Positions 27,041 through 36,305 are shown, counted from the first letter of the stretch. The stretch: DNA of 64,000 nucleotides from Candidatus Planktophila lacus (GCF_002287925.1 NZ_CP016769.1:62001-126000); one strand, 5' to 3'. Notes: generated by a model not told the origin, from the sequence alone. Numbers and translations are program-made.

Positions 27041-28960
27041 ATGTCTACAAAGACAACTTTCAAGCGCATTGCGCTTGTAACAGTTGCTGCGATGGGCTTT
27101 GGTGTTATGTCAGTTGTGCCTTCAACGGCTGCAACTTCAGCGGACACACTAACTCTCTCATCGGCTACAGCATCAATGAAAGATAGCGAAACATCGACAG
27201 CTACAACTGCGACTCTCGCTTTCTACGGTGCATTAGCTTCTGACTCAATGTCAGTAACAGCTTACGTAACTTCATCACCAGCAGGAAGCACAGCTGTTCC
27301 ACAGCTGACACTTGCTGAAACTTCAAACGCTTTTGTTGACACAGTTGCAATGACTGCGGCACAGGGCCTAGTTGGCGATGACCTTGCTCAACTTGCTTAT
27401 GTTGCTCCATCTGAAGCCGTTAAGTATGTGTCTGCAAAGTTCAAAATCAACATGGTGGCATCAACTGGTTCACAAGATGCAGGTGTAAAGGTTGGAACAT
27501 ACGTTCTTACACTTGTCCCAGCCGTAACAGCTGGTGGCGGACTTAAGAACGCTTCCAACGCAACATTGACAATCACTGTAACAGCGGATCCTTTGACAGA
27601 TACGGTTGCAACTTCTGCAACTTCAATCATCACAACATCAGCTGACACCACTGTTGCTTCAGATGCAACTGTTACTGCTGTAAAGACAGCGAAGACTGCA
27701 GCGACGTCTGCAATCTCAGCGGCATCTAACCAAGTTGCTTACATCAAAGTAACTTTGAAGAATGCTTCAGCGGTTACAACAACTGGTGAGTCTTACACAG
27801 CTATTGTTAAGTCAGGACCTGGTCTTCTAGGTTCAGGCGCAATCACAAATACTTACGCAACTAAGTCAACATTATCTGGAACAGCAGATGCACGTGGTCG
27901 TGCAATCGCTGTTGCAGCCGGCGACGCGGTAGCAGTATATGGTGATGGCTCTTCAGGAGTTTCAACAATTGAAATCCAATCAAAGGCTGGCGTTGTTCTC
28001 GCAACTGAGACAATTACATTCTTCGGTGATGCAACAACAGCAACAGCAACAGTCGAAAAGGCTGTTATTGGAGTCTCAGCTCAGGGTGCAGATGCTGTTC
28101 TTGTTAAGCTTGCTGATGCAGCAGGTACAAACATCATGACAACACCTGTTACTTTCTACGTAACTTCTTCAGATACAACAAAGATCTCAGGAAATTACAC
28201 ATCACAGTCAGTCGCATACGACACTACTGAAAAGGGCTACCTAGTAGACCTAACAGCAGTAGCTGCCGGAACTGCATCAATCACAATTGGTACTAAGTCA
28301 TCTGCAACAGCCACTACTGGTGTAAATGCAGCAGCTGTATCAGTGCGTGTTGGTGGAGGAGCAACAGCTCTTGACGATATCAAGGTTGCATTCGACAAGA
28401 CTTCATACCTTCCAGGTGAACTAGCAGTAATCTCTGTAACACCTGTTGACAAGGACGGCCTTGTTCTTGCTGATGGCGAAACCTACACAGTATTCGCAAC
28501 AGGCGGAATCGTTGCTCCAGTACAACTAGGTGGCGGTTCAGCGACTATCACTGGAACACAGCTAACAGGAAGCGGCCTTGGCCTAACTTCAGGCGTACAG
28601 ACCTTCAAGATCTACATGCCTGCATACCAGGGAACATTCACCTTCAAGTACACAACAGGAACATTCGCTACAACTGCTAAGTCAGCAGTAGCAAAGACTG
28701 TTTCAGCTGATGTAGTTGCGGCAGATGGTGGAGCAGCAGCTGCTGCAGCAGAAGAAGCAACAGCAGCAGCGAACGATGCTACTGATGCAGCTCTATCTGC
28801 AGCAGAGGCAGCAGAGGCAGCAACAGCTATGGCACAAGAGGCCGTAGATGCAGTTGCTGAGCTTTCAGCACAGGTCACACAGTTGATCTCAGCACTTCGT
28901 GCACAGATCACTACATTGACTAACCTCGTAGTAAAGATCCAGAAGAAGGTAAAGGCTTAA
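27041..28960 (+). CDS. Secreted S-layer-like surface protein with C-terminal coiled coil
   Basis: 639 residues from ATG 27041. Signal peptide: KRIALVTVAAMGFGVMSVV then PSTAATSAD. The mature part is Ala/Thr/Ser/Val-rich with beta-sandwich-like repeats; I see no Cys, His or Trp. From about residue 565 comes an Ala/Glu-rich stretch and a heptad-like helix (VAELSAQVTQLISALRAQI) ending in VKIQKKVKA, a likely coiled-coil anchor or oligomerisation segment. An upstream GTG-like extension to 26879 is open but has different composition and would bury the signal peptide, so I reject it. The strong leader, terminator and codon bias suggest very high expression. Function as S-layer is inference. Confidence 0.7.
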   Translation: MSTKTTFKRIALVTVAAMGFGVMSVVPSTAATSADTLTLSSATASMKDSETSTATTATLAFYGALASDSMSVTAYVTSSPAGSTAVPQLTLAETSNAFVDTVAMTAAQGLVGDDLAQLAYVAPSEAVKYVSAKFKINMVASTGSQDAGVKVGTYVLTLVPAVTAGGGLKNASNATLTITVTADPLTDTVATSATSIITTSADTTVASDATVTAVKTAKTAATSAISAASNQVAYIKVTLKNASAVTTTGESYTAIVKSGPGLLGSGAITNTYATKSTLSGTADARGRAIAVAAGDAVAVYGDGSSGVSTIEIQSKAGVVLATETITFFGDATTATATVEKAVIGVSAQGADAVLVKLADAAGTNIMTTPVTFYVTSSDTTKISGNYTSQSVAYDTTEKGYLVDLTAVAAGTASITIGTKSSATATTGVNAAAVSVRVGGGATALDDIKVAFDKTSYLPGELAVISVTPVDKDGLVLADGETYTVFATGGIVAPVQLGGGSATITGTQLTGSGLGLTSGVQTFKIYMPAYQGTFTFKYTTGTFATTAKSAVAKTVSADVVAADGGAAAAAAEEATAAANDATDAALSAAEAAEAATAMAQEAVDAVAELSAQVTQLISALRAQITTLTNLVVKIQKKVKA

Positions 28961-28988
28961 TTAGCCTCGATCTTCTAAAGATCTAGAA

Positions 28989-29033
28989 CCGAAACCCGGT
29001 TCCCTCTTCGGAGGGGCCGGGTTTCGGCTTTCT
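28989..29033 (+). terminator. Strong rho-independent terminator
   Basis: An 11-bp perfect stem CCGAAACCCGG/CCGGGTTTCGG (28989-28999 with 29017-29027) encloses an inner CCCTC-TTCG-GAGGG hairpin with a UUCG tetraloop and is followed by CTTTCT. It lies 28 nt after the S-layer-like stop. Confidence 0.9.
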
Positions 29034-29072
29034 GGGGGCAAGTTTGTGGGTAATAAGTAGTTAAGTAGAAAG

Positions 29073-29078
29073 TAAGAT
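29073..29078 (+). promoter_or_regulatory. -10 box (TAAGAT) for leaderless ligase-like gene
   Basis: TAAGAT ends 7 nt before the ATG at 29086 and follows the terminator of the S-layer-like gene, so a separate promoter is expected here. Confidence 0.5.
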
Positions 29079-29085
29079 TAGGCTT

Positions 29086-30801
29086 ATGTTGAACTCGGTT
29101 GCAGAGAAGTCACTTGCCCGCCTATTGATGGTCGGCTCAACCTTTATAACCATCTTTGTAGTTTGGGGCGCCGTTACTGATCCGGTAAATGTGACCAAGC
29201 TACTTGCCCTTGGAGGGGTTGCCGGCGCAGCCATAACGCTTGCTATTTCATTTGGGGCTAGAGATCTTTGGGCAAACTACAAGGTGGCTATTGCCTTGGC
29301 TGTTGTTTTCTCATTCACTGTTATTAACTCGGTTGTGCAAAGTGATGCACCAATGTCGCAACTTGTTTATGGTGCATACGGAAGAAATACGGGTCTCGTA
29401 ACTTACTTCTTACTAATTCTACTTTTTGTTTCAGCCCTTGCGTTATTCCAGAAGGCTAGCTTTCTAAAGGTCTCCTACGGCCTGCTTGCTGCTGGCGCTG
29501 TGAATGCCATTTACTCCTTATGGGTAATCACCTTCGGAGACTTTATTGGCTGGACCAACCCGTACGGAAATATTCTAGGCACGTTTGGTAATCCAAACTT
29601 TATTGGCGCATTTCTTGGGATGTTCGCAAGCGTTTTATTTGCCTTAACAATTAAACCGAATCTTGATTGGAAATTTAGAGCACCATCAATCGTATTGCTT
29701 TTGATTACATTCATTGAGATTGAGTCATCGAGTGCTATTCAGGGAATTGTCGTTGCAGCTGGTGGCATGTCCCTTGTTGGTTTCTTTTTCCTTAGATCTA
29801 AATTTGCTTCTCCACTTATCCCGAGTGTTTATTCTCTCCTCGTGTTGATTGGCGGAGTAATCGCTACGCTGGGCGCTCTTCAAAAGGGACCGCTCACAAG
29901 TTTGATTTATAAGAATTCAGTTTCACTTCGTGGAGAATATTGGCAAGCCGGATGGAATATGGCTGAGAAGTTCCCATTTTCAGGCGTTGGTATGGATACT
30001 TACGGTGATTGGTATAGAAGGCTTCGAGATGATCAAGCGCTGATAAATCCGGGGCCTAACACCATCTCTAACGCTGCACACAATGTGGTTCTTGATCAAC
30101 TGGCTTATGGTGGTTGGCCAATGTTCATTGCATACATCGCAATTATTATTTTGGTCACAATCGCAATTGTTAAAGTGGTGCTGCGGAATAAATCTTACGA
30201 CTTCACCTTCATAGGACTTGCAGTTGCTTGGATTTGCTATCAAGTTCAGTCGATCATCAGTATCAATCAGATCGGCTTGGCCATCTGGGGCTGGTTACTT
30301 GGCGGCACATTGATTGCTTACGAGCGCGCCACACGAATTTCTGATTCAAAAGATGGTGCGAATCAAGGTAATATTGGGTCAATAAAAAGCAAGAAGACAA
30401 AGCAGAGCGTTGGACTTTCTCCATTCATGGTCGGAGCACTTGGCGCTGTAGTTGGTTTATTGATAGCCGTTCCTCCGTATAGTTCTGATACAAAGTGGAA
30501 AGCCGCACTTAGCAGCGGAAGTGTTGAGCAAATAGAAAAGGCGCTGACGCCTGGATATTTAAATCCACAAGGTTCTTTCCGCTATGCAAATGCAACACAA
30601 CTTTTTGAAGCCAATAAACTTTATGATCAAGCGTACAAATACGCGAAAATTGGAGTCGATTTTAATCCTGAATTTTTCGATGCTTGGAAAATGCTCTATT
30701 ACATTCAGAAGTCAACTCCCGAAGAGAGAGAGTTAGCGAAGAAAAATTTGCTACGAATTGATCCTATGAACAAGAACATTTTTGACGTGCCAAAACAATG
30801 A
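29086..30801 (+). CDS. O-antigen ligase/polymerase-like membrane protein with TPR-like tail
   Basis: 571 residues. About ten hydrophobic spans fill residues 10-470. The block EKFPFSGVGMDTYGDWYRR followed by AHNVVLDQLAYGGWPMF is the Wzy_C/O-antigen ligase (PF04932) signature, where the Arg and His act on the lipid-linked glycan. A last membrane span (FMVGALGAVVGLLIAV) leads to an outside tail of about 100 residues with TPR-like helices (LYDQAYKYAKIGVDFNPEFFDAWKML, split here only for description). It likely polymerises or transfers glycan outside the membrane. Overlaps the dehydrogenase gene by 4 nt (ATGA). Confidence 0.78.
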   Translation: MLNSVAEKSLARLLMVGSTFITIFVVWGAVTDPVNVTKLLALGGVAGAAITLAISFGARDLWANYKVAIALAVVFSFTVINSVVQSDAPMSQLVYGAYGRNTGLVTYFLLILLFVSALALFQKASFLKVSYGLLAAGAVNAIYSLWVITFGDFIGWTNPYGNILGTFGNPNFIGAFLGMFASVLFALTIKPNLDWKFRAPSIVLLLITFIEIESSSAIQGIVVAAGGMSLVGFFFLRSKFASPLIPSVYSLLVLIGGVIATLGALQKGPLTSLIYKNSVSLRGEYWQAGWNMAEKFPFSGVGMDTYGDWYRRLRDDQALINPGPNTISNAAHNVVLDQLAYGGWPMFIAYIAIIILVTIAIVKVVLRNKSYDFTFIGLAVAWICYQVQSIISINQIGLAIWGWLLGGTLIAYERATRISDSKDGANQGNIGSIKSKKTKQSVGLSPFMVGALGAVVGLLIAVPPYSSDTKWKAALSSGSVEQIEKALTPGYLNPQGSFRYANATQLFEANKLYDQAYKYAKIGVDFNPEFFDAWKMLYYIQKSTPEERELAKKNLLRIDPMNKNIFDVPKQ

Positions 30802-32003
30802 AGATAGCGATCATCGGACAAGGTTATGTCGGACTTACAATCTCGGCATTCGCCTCCAAACACCATCAGGTTATCGGATTCGATAACAATCTTGAGAATG
30901 TCGAGCGGCTTAACAAAGGCATCTCTCATATAGAGGGTGTTGAATCAAAAGATATTGCTGAAGCGATTTCTCATGGAAAATATCTTGCGACAAGTAGCCC
31001 ATCCGATATTTCAGGTGCAGATATCGTAGTGATAGCTGTTCCCACACCCCTAACTCAAGATAGAAAGCCAGATCTTGGATATATTGAATCTGCGTGTAAA
31101 ACTATTGGCTCTTCTCTTTCGAAACAGGCACTGATTATTAATGAATCGACATCTTTCCCCGGAACACTTCGCGACTACATAAAGCCACTTGTTGAAATGT
31201 ACTCAGCAAACAAAGTGGATCATTTATATGCGATATCCCCAGAACGCGTTGATCCAGGCCGTACCGATTGGAATCAAAAGAATACCCCAAGGCTCTTCGC
31301 AGGATTAACGCAAGAAGCGACCGATAAAACTAGAGAGTTTTACTCAACATTTTGTGACAACTTGGTAGAAGTTTCTTCACCAGAAGTCGCCGAAGCCGCA
31401 AAGCTTTTCGAAAATACTTTCCGGCAAGTTAATATTGCGCTTGTAAATGAATTTGCAGAGATTTCACATGCGCTTGGAATCTCAGTTCATGAAACTTTAG
31501 AAGCGGCGAACACGAAGCCCTACGGATTTATGAAATTCAACCCTAGTGCCGGTGTAGGTGGACATTGCATACCTGTTGATCCTTCTTATCTTGCCCACGT
31601 TGCGGCTGAAAAAGGTGTTCCAGCAACTTTTATTGAGCGAGCAAACGAAGTAAATCTTGAAATGCCAAAATACATAGTTGAACGCGTAAAAAGTGATAAC
31701 CAAGGAACACTAAATGGTAAAAAAGTTCAAGTGGTTGGTGTTGCCTATAAACCAAATGTTGCAGATGTTCGTGAGACTCCAGCAGAACTTGTTATTCAAG
31801 CATTGAAAGCAGAGGGCGCTTTGGTGACTTGGCACGATCCGGTGGTTAAAATCTGGCGAGGCCGAGAATCTTCTGCTTTGGGCGGTGCAGAAATTGCAAT
31901 TGTTGTAACTCTACATTCAGTTATTGACATCGAATCCGTAAAGAAATCGGCTCCGTATGTATTTGATACAACTGGCAAAATCAGTGGAGCTAAAGGGCTT
32001 TAG
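30798..32003 (+). CDS. Nucleotide-sugar 6-dehydrogenase (UDP-N-acetyl-sugar type, WbpA/WecC-like)
   Basis: 401 residues. IIGQGYVGL at 5-13 binds NAD, PTPLTQDRKPDL is the family loop, SPERVDPG is the mid domain block, and GVGGHCIPVDPSYL near 252-265 holds the catalytic Cys. The GGHCIPVDP form is that of UDP-GlcNAc/UDP-ManNAc 6-dehydrogenases, whereas UDP-glucose dehydrogenases usually have GGSCFPKD. It makes a UDP-N-acetylhexosaminuronate. Coupled to the ligase-like gene; the 3' end overlaps a convergent membrane transferase by 14 nt. Confidence 0.82.
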   Translation: MKIAIIGQGYVGLTISAFASKHHQVIGFDNNLENVERLNKGISHIEGVESKDIAEAISHGKYLATSSPSDISGADIVVIAVPTPLTQDRKPDLGYIESACKTIGSSLSKQALIINESTSFPGTLRDYIKPLVEMYSANKVDHLYAISPERVDPGRTDWNQKNTPRLFAGLTQEATDKTREFYSTFCDNLVEVSSPEVAEAAKLFENTFRQVNIALVNEFAEISHALGISVHETLEAANTKPYGFMKFNPSAGVGGHCIPVDPSYLAHVAAEKGVPATFIERANEVNLEMPKYIVERVKSDNQGTLNGKKVQVVGVAYKPNVADVRETPAELVIQALKAEGALVTWHDPVVKIWRGRESSALGGAEIAIVVTLHSVIDIESVKKSAPYVFDTTGKISGAKGL

Positions 32004-33330
32004 TAATTCGCTGACGGATCGCAAGTATTCCCGCTACCTGCAATAAAATACTAAGGCTCATCGTTGGAATTCTAAACCGATGATCGCCAATTGTTCCCAA
32101 TGTTATTAGCCAAGCAAGTGCTATTGGTGTTAAAGCGAGCACTGCTACTTGCATTTCAAACTTCCCTCGGCGCTTAAGCGAAAAGAATCCCCAAACTAGT
32201 AGAGCTAGTTGTCCAACAAGCCAAGAGTAGGAAATGAACTTTCCAAATCCCCCTCGGACAAGATTGGCACCATCTACCGACTTCTGCATGTTCTGGACAG
32301 GTGAAATCTTTAGCCAAGGATTTCTGGCCATCGTTCCTTCGGCAACTGGACCAGACCATGGAGACCAGAAATAGAGAGATTTATTGAATGCGAGCTTAAC
32401 TGTCTTTGAAGGGTTAGATAAATACCATTTCACGATACAGAGAACTAGTTCGTTTTCTGAAACTTCTGCACCAGGAGTTTTCGGTTCGCATGCAATCCCA
32501 GGGCCAATTCGGTTATAGCCACCAAGAGTATCTTCGCCAACCCCAAGATACATCGTCACACCTAAATTGGTTGAGATAGTTGCCTTATCTACAGCTTGGG
32601 CGTTTCTGAATACTAATAAAGCCGGAAGCAGGACGATTGCAATAGCACCTACAGCTATGAACTTAACATTCAGTTTTTTTCCATATAGATAAAACGTATG
32701 AATCAATAGAAATACAACCCCAACCAATAGAAATCTCGGTTGAACAAAACTGGCAAGCCCGAACCAAAGGCCAATAAAAGCAGCTATACGCAAAGATTTA
32801 TTATCTTCATCAGGCTTCGTCAAAGATTTGATTGCTAGACCGAGAGCCATCATCATGCAGGATGCAACGGGAGTCTCATATCCAATGGCCAAACTTCCCA
32901 AGGCAAGAGTCGGGTTGAAGCTAATCAGTAAACTTGCTGTAAACGCCAGGTAAGAAAGAGTCGATTTTTGAATAGCTTTACTCAAAAAGTAAGTTGAATA
33001 AGCAAAGAAAAGTGATTGAACAATGCTCAACATATAGAGAAATTTGGTCAAGGAAATTGCTGCGAAAGGCCAAATCAGAATTGGATATCCGGCTGGCCAG
33101 TAAGTGAGCTTTTCTTGAGTGGAAAAGAATCCTTGATTTAATAGACCGTCAACACCGGCCAGGTAATTTTCTCCATCCGCGCCAGCCCAGCCACCGGCTT
33201 GGATATTGAAAATGACAATTAGCTTGATTAGGAGCGCGATTGCAGGGAAAACAATCAGGTATTTGTTTAATTTTCGGTCGCTCTTTGCAAGTTCAACAAT
33301 AGACTTCTTTGACTTTATTTGCTTAGCCAT
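31990..33330 (-). CDS. Polytopic membrane glycosyltransferase (GT39/ArnT-like)
   Basis: 446 residues with about ten hydrophobic spans. The first outer loop has GGWAGADGENYLAGVDGLL, with an acidic residue at the place of the catalytic Asp of GT-C enzymes, then YWPAGYPILIWPF. The fold suits a polyprenyl-phosphate-sugar dependent transferase. A good AAAGGAG lies 10 nt before the ATG, in contrast to the leaderless genes, as expected for the second gene of an operon with the epimerase at 33356-34309. Confidence 0.68.
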   Translation of the reverse strand: MAKQIKSKKSIVELAKSDRKLNKYLIVFPAIALLIKLIVIFNIQAGGWAGADGENYLAGVDGLLNQGFFSTQEKLTYWPAGYPILIWPFAAISLTKFLYMLSIVQSLFFAYSTYFLSKAIQKSTLSYLAFTASLLISFNPTLALGSLAIGYETPVASCMMMALGLAIKSLTKPDEDNKSLRIAAFIGLWFGLASFVQPRFLLVGVVFLLIHTFYLYGKKLNVKFIAVGAIAIVLLPALLVFRNAQAVDKATISTNLGVTMYLGVGEDTLGGYNRIGPGIACEPKTPGAEVSENELVLCIVKWYLSNPSKTVKLAFNKSLYFWSPWSGPVAEGTMARNPWLKISPVQNMQKSVDGANLVRGGFGKFISYSWLVGQLALLVWGFFSLKRRGKFEMQVAVLALTPIALAWLITLGTIGDHRFRIPTMSLSILLQVAGILAIRQRITKAL

Positions 33331-33355
33331 TTCCCTACTCCTTTATGTGACTTTC

Positions 33356-34309
33356 TTACTTATTCATTTCAGAAGATACGTCGTCAATGATTGAATCCAA
33401 ATTGTTTTCTGGTGACCAACCGATTGCGTTCATTATCTTTGTGATATCCGGAACGCGGCGCTGCATATCTTCATAGCCAGCCGTGTAAGCCTGATCGTAT
33501 GGCGTGTAAGTCAGTGTTGAAGTTGATTTTGTGCGCTCGATGATCTTTTCAGCAAGTTGGTTGATTGTGGTTTCGCCAACTCCACCGATGTTGTAGACCT
33601 CACCGATTGTTGAATCGGTCTTGGCAATTGTCAGGATTGCACGGACAGCGTCCGCAACATGGCAGAAGACTCGGGATTGGGTTCCATCGCCGTAGATTGT
33701 GATTGGTTCGTTTTTGAGTGCAGACTGGATAAAGCGTGGAACAACCATTCCATAGTGGCCGGTTTGACGTGGGCCCACGGTATTGAAGAGGCGAACGGTG
33801 GTTACTTTGAGTTCCTTGGTTAGAAACAGTGCGTGAGCGATGGCTTCTTCGAGAGCTTTGGCATCTGAATAAGTCCAACGAATCTTCTGTGGAGCACCGA
33901 CTACGCGGTCATCGGTTTCAGATAAAGGTTGCTTAGGGTTCTTTCCATAAACTTCAGAAGTACTTGCGATGATGATTCGCTTATTGAGTTTGGTTGCGGC
34001 ATTTAGAACTACCTCAGAACCTGTGAAATTTGTTGAAACAGATTCGATTGGGTTTTCCAGGATTGTGTTAACGCCAAGAGCTGCTGCCATGTGCAGAACT
34101 AGGTCGGCAGGGGCCATCGCTTTTTCGACGAGGGCGACGTCGCGGATATCGCCTTGGTGGATTTCGATCTGGTCTTTGATGTGGGCGATATTGGCTGCAG
34201 ATCCCGTGGACATGTTGTCGAGGATCGAGACCTGGTGGCCTTCTATAAGCAGGGCATCACAGAGGTGAGAACCGATAAAACCGGCTCCACCGGTGATGAA
34301 AACGCGCAT
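33356..34309 (-). CDS. NAD-dependent nucleotide-sugar epimerase (extended SDR)
   Basis: 317 residues. GGAGFIGSHL at 7-16, LHMAAALGVNTI, ASTSEVYGKN, WTYSDAKALEE (YxxxK) and RLFNTVGPRQTGHYGMVVPRF. It is close to the UDP-glucose/UDP-glucuronate epimerase group of actinobacteria, but GVNTIL and YSDAK are unlike GalE itself, so the substrate is open. TAGACT is 7 nt before the ATG. Base composition is core-like. Confidence 0.78.
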   Translation of the reverse strand: MRVFITGGAGFIGSHLCDALLIEGHQVSILDNMSTGSAANIAHIKDQIEIHQGDIRDVALVEKAMAPADLVLHMAAALGVNTILENPIESVSTNFTGSEVVLNAATKLNKRIIIASTSEVYGKNPKQPLSETDDRVVGAPQKIRWTYSDAKALEEAIAHALFLTKELKVTTVRLFNTVGPRQTGHYGMVVPRFIQSALKNEPITIYGDGTQSRVFCHVADAVRAILTIAKTDSTIGEVYNIGGVGETTINQLAEKIIERTKSTSTLTYTPYDQAYTAGYEDMQRRVPDITKIMNAIGWSPENNLDSIIDDVSSEMNK

Positions 34310-34316
34310 AGGGTGA

Positions 34317-34322
34317 AGTCTA
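34317..34322 (-). promoter_or_regulatory. -10 box (TAGACT) for leaderless epimerase gene
   Basis: On the minus strand TAGACT ends 7 nt before the ATG at 34309. Confidence 0.5.
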
Positions 34323-34403
34323 TCGGGGCAAGTGTGGAAATTTAGGGGCTGGCTCTCGGGTATCGCCCAGATAGTTCACAGAGTTATAAGGCAGGCTTTG
34401 CAT

Positions 34404-34568
34404 ATGACATCGGTAGCGGGCGTTCGTAAGTATTCGAGTGCGGGCACCGATTGGGCTGCGTGGTTGTTGGGTATTGGCTTGGGGCTCACCTTGGCGTTGC
34501 AGTTAACGACGATGAGCCATAGCGATATCACATCGGTTTATTCAGCGATTGTAGGTGCGCTTTGCTGA
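34404..34568 (+). pseudogene. Truncated ferric-reductase-like membrane protein
   Basis: 54 codons from ATG 34404. The sequence (YSSAGTDWAAWLLGIGLGL, then LTTMSHSDITSVYSAIVG) looks like the first membrane span and loop of actinobacterial ferric-reductase-like transmembrane domain proteins, and then stops at TGA 34566 where the second span should begin. Its end overlaps the convergent secreted-protein gene by 27 nt. I read it as the left-over 5' end of a deleted gene; a real small membrane protein cannot be excluded. Confidence 0.5.
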
Positions 34569-36293
34569 AGTAAATGAAGTAAAGCCTGAAATTGAAGACA
34601 ACGATGTATTCAACTCGAGACTCAAAGATCCATCTGCATTTACTTGAAGCGCAACCACCCCACGATCACGGCCTGTGACGATGGTGTAACCAACCGGCCA
34701 AGGAGCCATACTTCCTGGAGGATTTGTGGCAACACCAGCCGGTGGTGCATAGGAAAGTTGTGCAAGTTTGTAGACAACCATTCCACTAGCTGCTGTTAAT
34801 TTATCTGGCGCAACCTGACCGGATGCAACAACAAGTACGGCTTGATCAGCATCACCCTTTGGATCGTTCCACCAACCAGATGAAAAGACCCATGCTTTGG
34901 TATCGACTTGGTGGGGCGCAATAGCAAGGTGGCTCCAGGAATAATCGTTCTTCCCAGGAACGCTTCCGCTACCCAACATTGCGGTTGCATTTTCATAATC
35001 ACTGTTTAATCGACCAGCGTAACCATTTGTTCCAGCCAAGAACCAGTTTCCTGACGCTGTTCCAGCGATATCGTAATCAATCTTTCCAATGCGTGGTGAA
35101 CTTGTTTTCTGGAGCTGTGCTTCCATCGCCGTTCTGATTTCACTAGTAAAGAAAGGTAAATAGTCAGCTGTGTATGGTTTCCATGTATCCAAAGTCAGAT
35201 ATGCCTGCGGATTCTGGAACCCTGAAAGCCAAGTTGTTCCATCAAATATGTTGAAGTCGAGCATAGTTTCGGCTTGTCGCCCAAACTCTTCGCCCGCTTT
35301 AACTTTGACATTAGCCCTTAGATATCCATTGTTACTTGCTTTCGTAGCAAGAGATGCCAGTACGCCAGTTACTTTATTCATAACCATATAGACAGAGAAA
35401 ACGTTACAACCATGGTCAATTACTACTCGATGCGAATTAGGCGATCCAAGGTTTGAAACTTCGGTGATTATTCCATCTGCCGGTGAAGTTACCGGAACAT
35501 AATCAGCGGCTGTGAGTTGTGATGCGGATTTCGAGAGTGACTTCAAACCTATATAAGCGTGATCAATCGGCGTTACGTGTGTCGTAATCATGTATCCATA
35601 AGGAATTGATGGGGCTAATTGATCTAGCGGAAGTATTGGAGAAGTGAACTTAATTGTTGAGGGAGAACAAGTTGGTTCTTTGGCACTTGGTCCACCAAGA
35701 ATCTGCGCAAGAGTTGGATACCAATCAGGGCGTGATGTGTAACCGCTCGCTGGTGTTTTTGGAACATCGGTTGCGAGCACGTAACTAACTTTTCCATTCT
35801 TACATATTGCAGTGATTAAACCATTCCAACCTATTTCACCATTTTTGCTGCAAGAAGATCCGAGCTGACCTAATTTGAAAGAGGTGTTTTGGTTATTTCC
35901 ACCGCCTCCGCCGCCTCCGCCGCTTCCGCCTCCGCCAGTTCCAGATCCACCACCACTGCCTTGTTGTGCTTGTGGTCGCCATGAACTTTTTCCATCCCCA
36001 CCTTTTGTGCAATACAGAGTTGTTCCATTTGCACTCTTTGTTGGTGCGCTGCCTTCAGTGCAGAGAAAACCTTCTGAAGCGCTTTTATTGGCAGCGGGTT
36101 TGGCTGATGCAACGCCAGCGTTCCAAACCAACTTGGATCCTTTTTTCACACACGTGAATGTCTTGTCTGCGAAATTAACCTTTTGATTTAACTTCGTACA
36201 AGTGGCTCCTGCCTTCGGATTCGCTGCGACTGCTGGTGAAGTGCCGAAAACTGAAATAGTTGCGGCAAGGGCAAGGGCTAGGACTCTTTTCAT
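34542..36293 (-). CDS. Secreted protein with Cys-pair modules and an M23-like domain lacking catalytic histidines
   Basis: 583 residues. Signal peptide 1-23. Three short modules with two Cys and a Trp/Tyr end: about 31-58, 75-105 and 146-172; a Gly-rich linker at 112-132. Residues about 228-350 resemble an M23 endopeptidase/lipoyl-type sandwich: HVTPIDH, PVTSPADGIITEV, HRVVIDHGCNVFSVYMVMN, VKVKAGEEFG, LDFNIFD. The usual YxHL(HxH) is YMVMN here, so peptidase activity is doubtful. The C-terminal 200 residues are unrecognised. TACCTT lies 6 nt before the ATG. Likely exported and cell-wall associated. Confidence 0.65.
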   Translation of the reverse strand: MKRVLALALAATISVFGTSPAVAANPKAGATCTKLNQKVNFADKTFTCVKKGSKLVWNAGVASAKPAANKSASEGFLCTEGSAPTKSANGTTLYCTKGGDGKSSWRPQAQQGSGGGSGTGGGGSGGGGGGGGNNQNTSFKLGQLGSSCSKNGEIGWNGLITAICKNGKVSYVLATDVPKTPASGYTSRPDWYPTLAQILGGPSAKEPTCSPSTIKFTSPILPLDQLAPSIPYGYMITTHVTPIDHAYIGLKSLSKSASQLTAADYVPVTSPADGIITEVSNLGSPNSHRVVIDHGCNVFSVYMVMNKVTGVLASLATKASNNGYLRANVKVKAGEEFGRQAETMLDFNIFDGTTWLSGFQNPQAYLTLDTWKPYTADYLPFFTSEIRTAMEAQLQKTSSPRIGKIDYDIAGTASGNWFLAGTNGYAGRLNSDYENATAMLGSGSVPGKNDYSWSHLAIAPHQVDTKAWVFSSGWWNDPKGDADQAVLVVASGQVAPDKLTAASGMVVYKLAQLSYAPPAGVATNPPGSMAPWPVGYTIVTGRDRGVVALQVNADGSLSLELNTSLSSISGFTSFTSAKRTYNR

Positions 36294-36299
36294 GCGAAG

Positions 36300-36305
36300 A
36301 AGGTA
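36300..36305 (-). promoter_or_regulatory. -10 box (TACCTT) for leaderless secreted-protein gene
   Basis: On the minus strand TACCTT ends 6 nt before the ATG at 36293. Confidence 0.5.

Noticed and set aside
28612-28911. Ala-rich ORF opposite the coiled-coil region of the S-layer-like gene
   Set aside because: Reverse reading of GCA/GCT-rich codons; no promoter or ribosome site.
35875-36186. Pro-rich 103-aa ORF opposite the secreted M23-like gene
   Set aside because: It is the mirror of the Gly-rich linker and Cys modules; no start signals or independent support.
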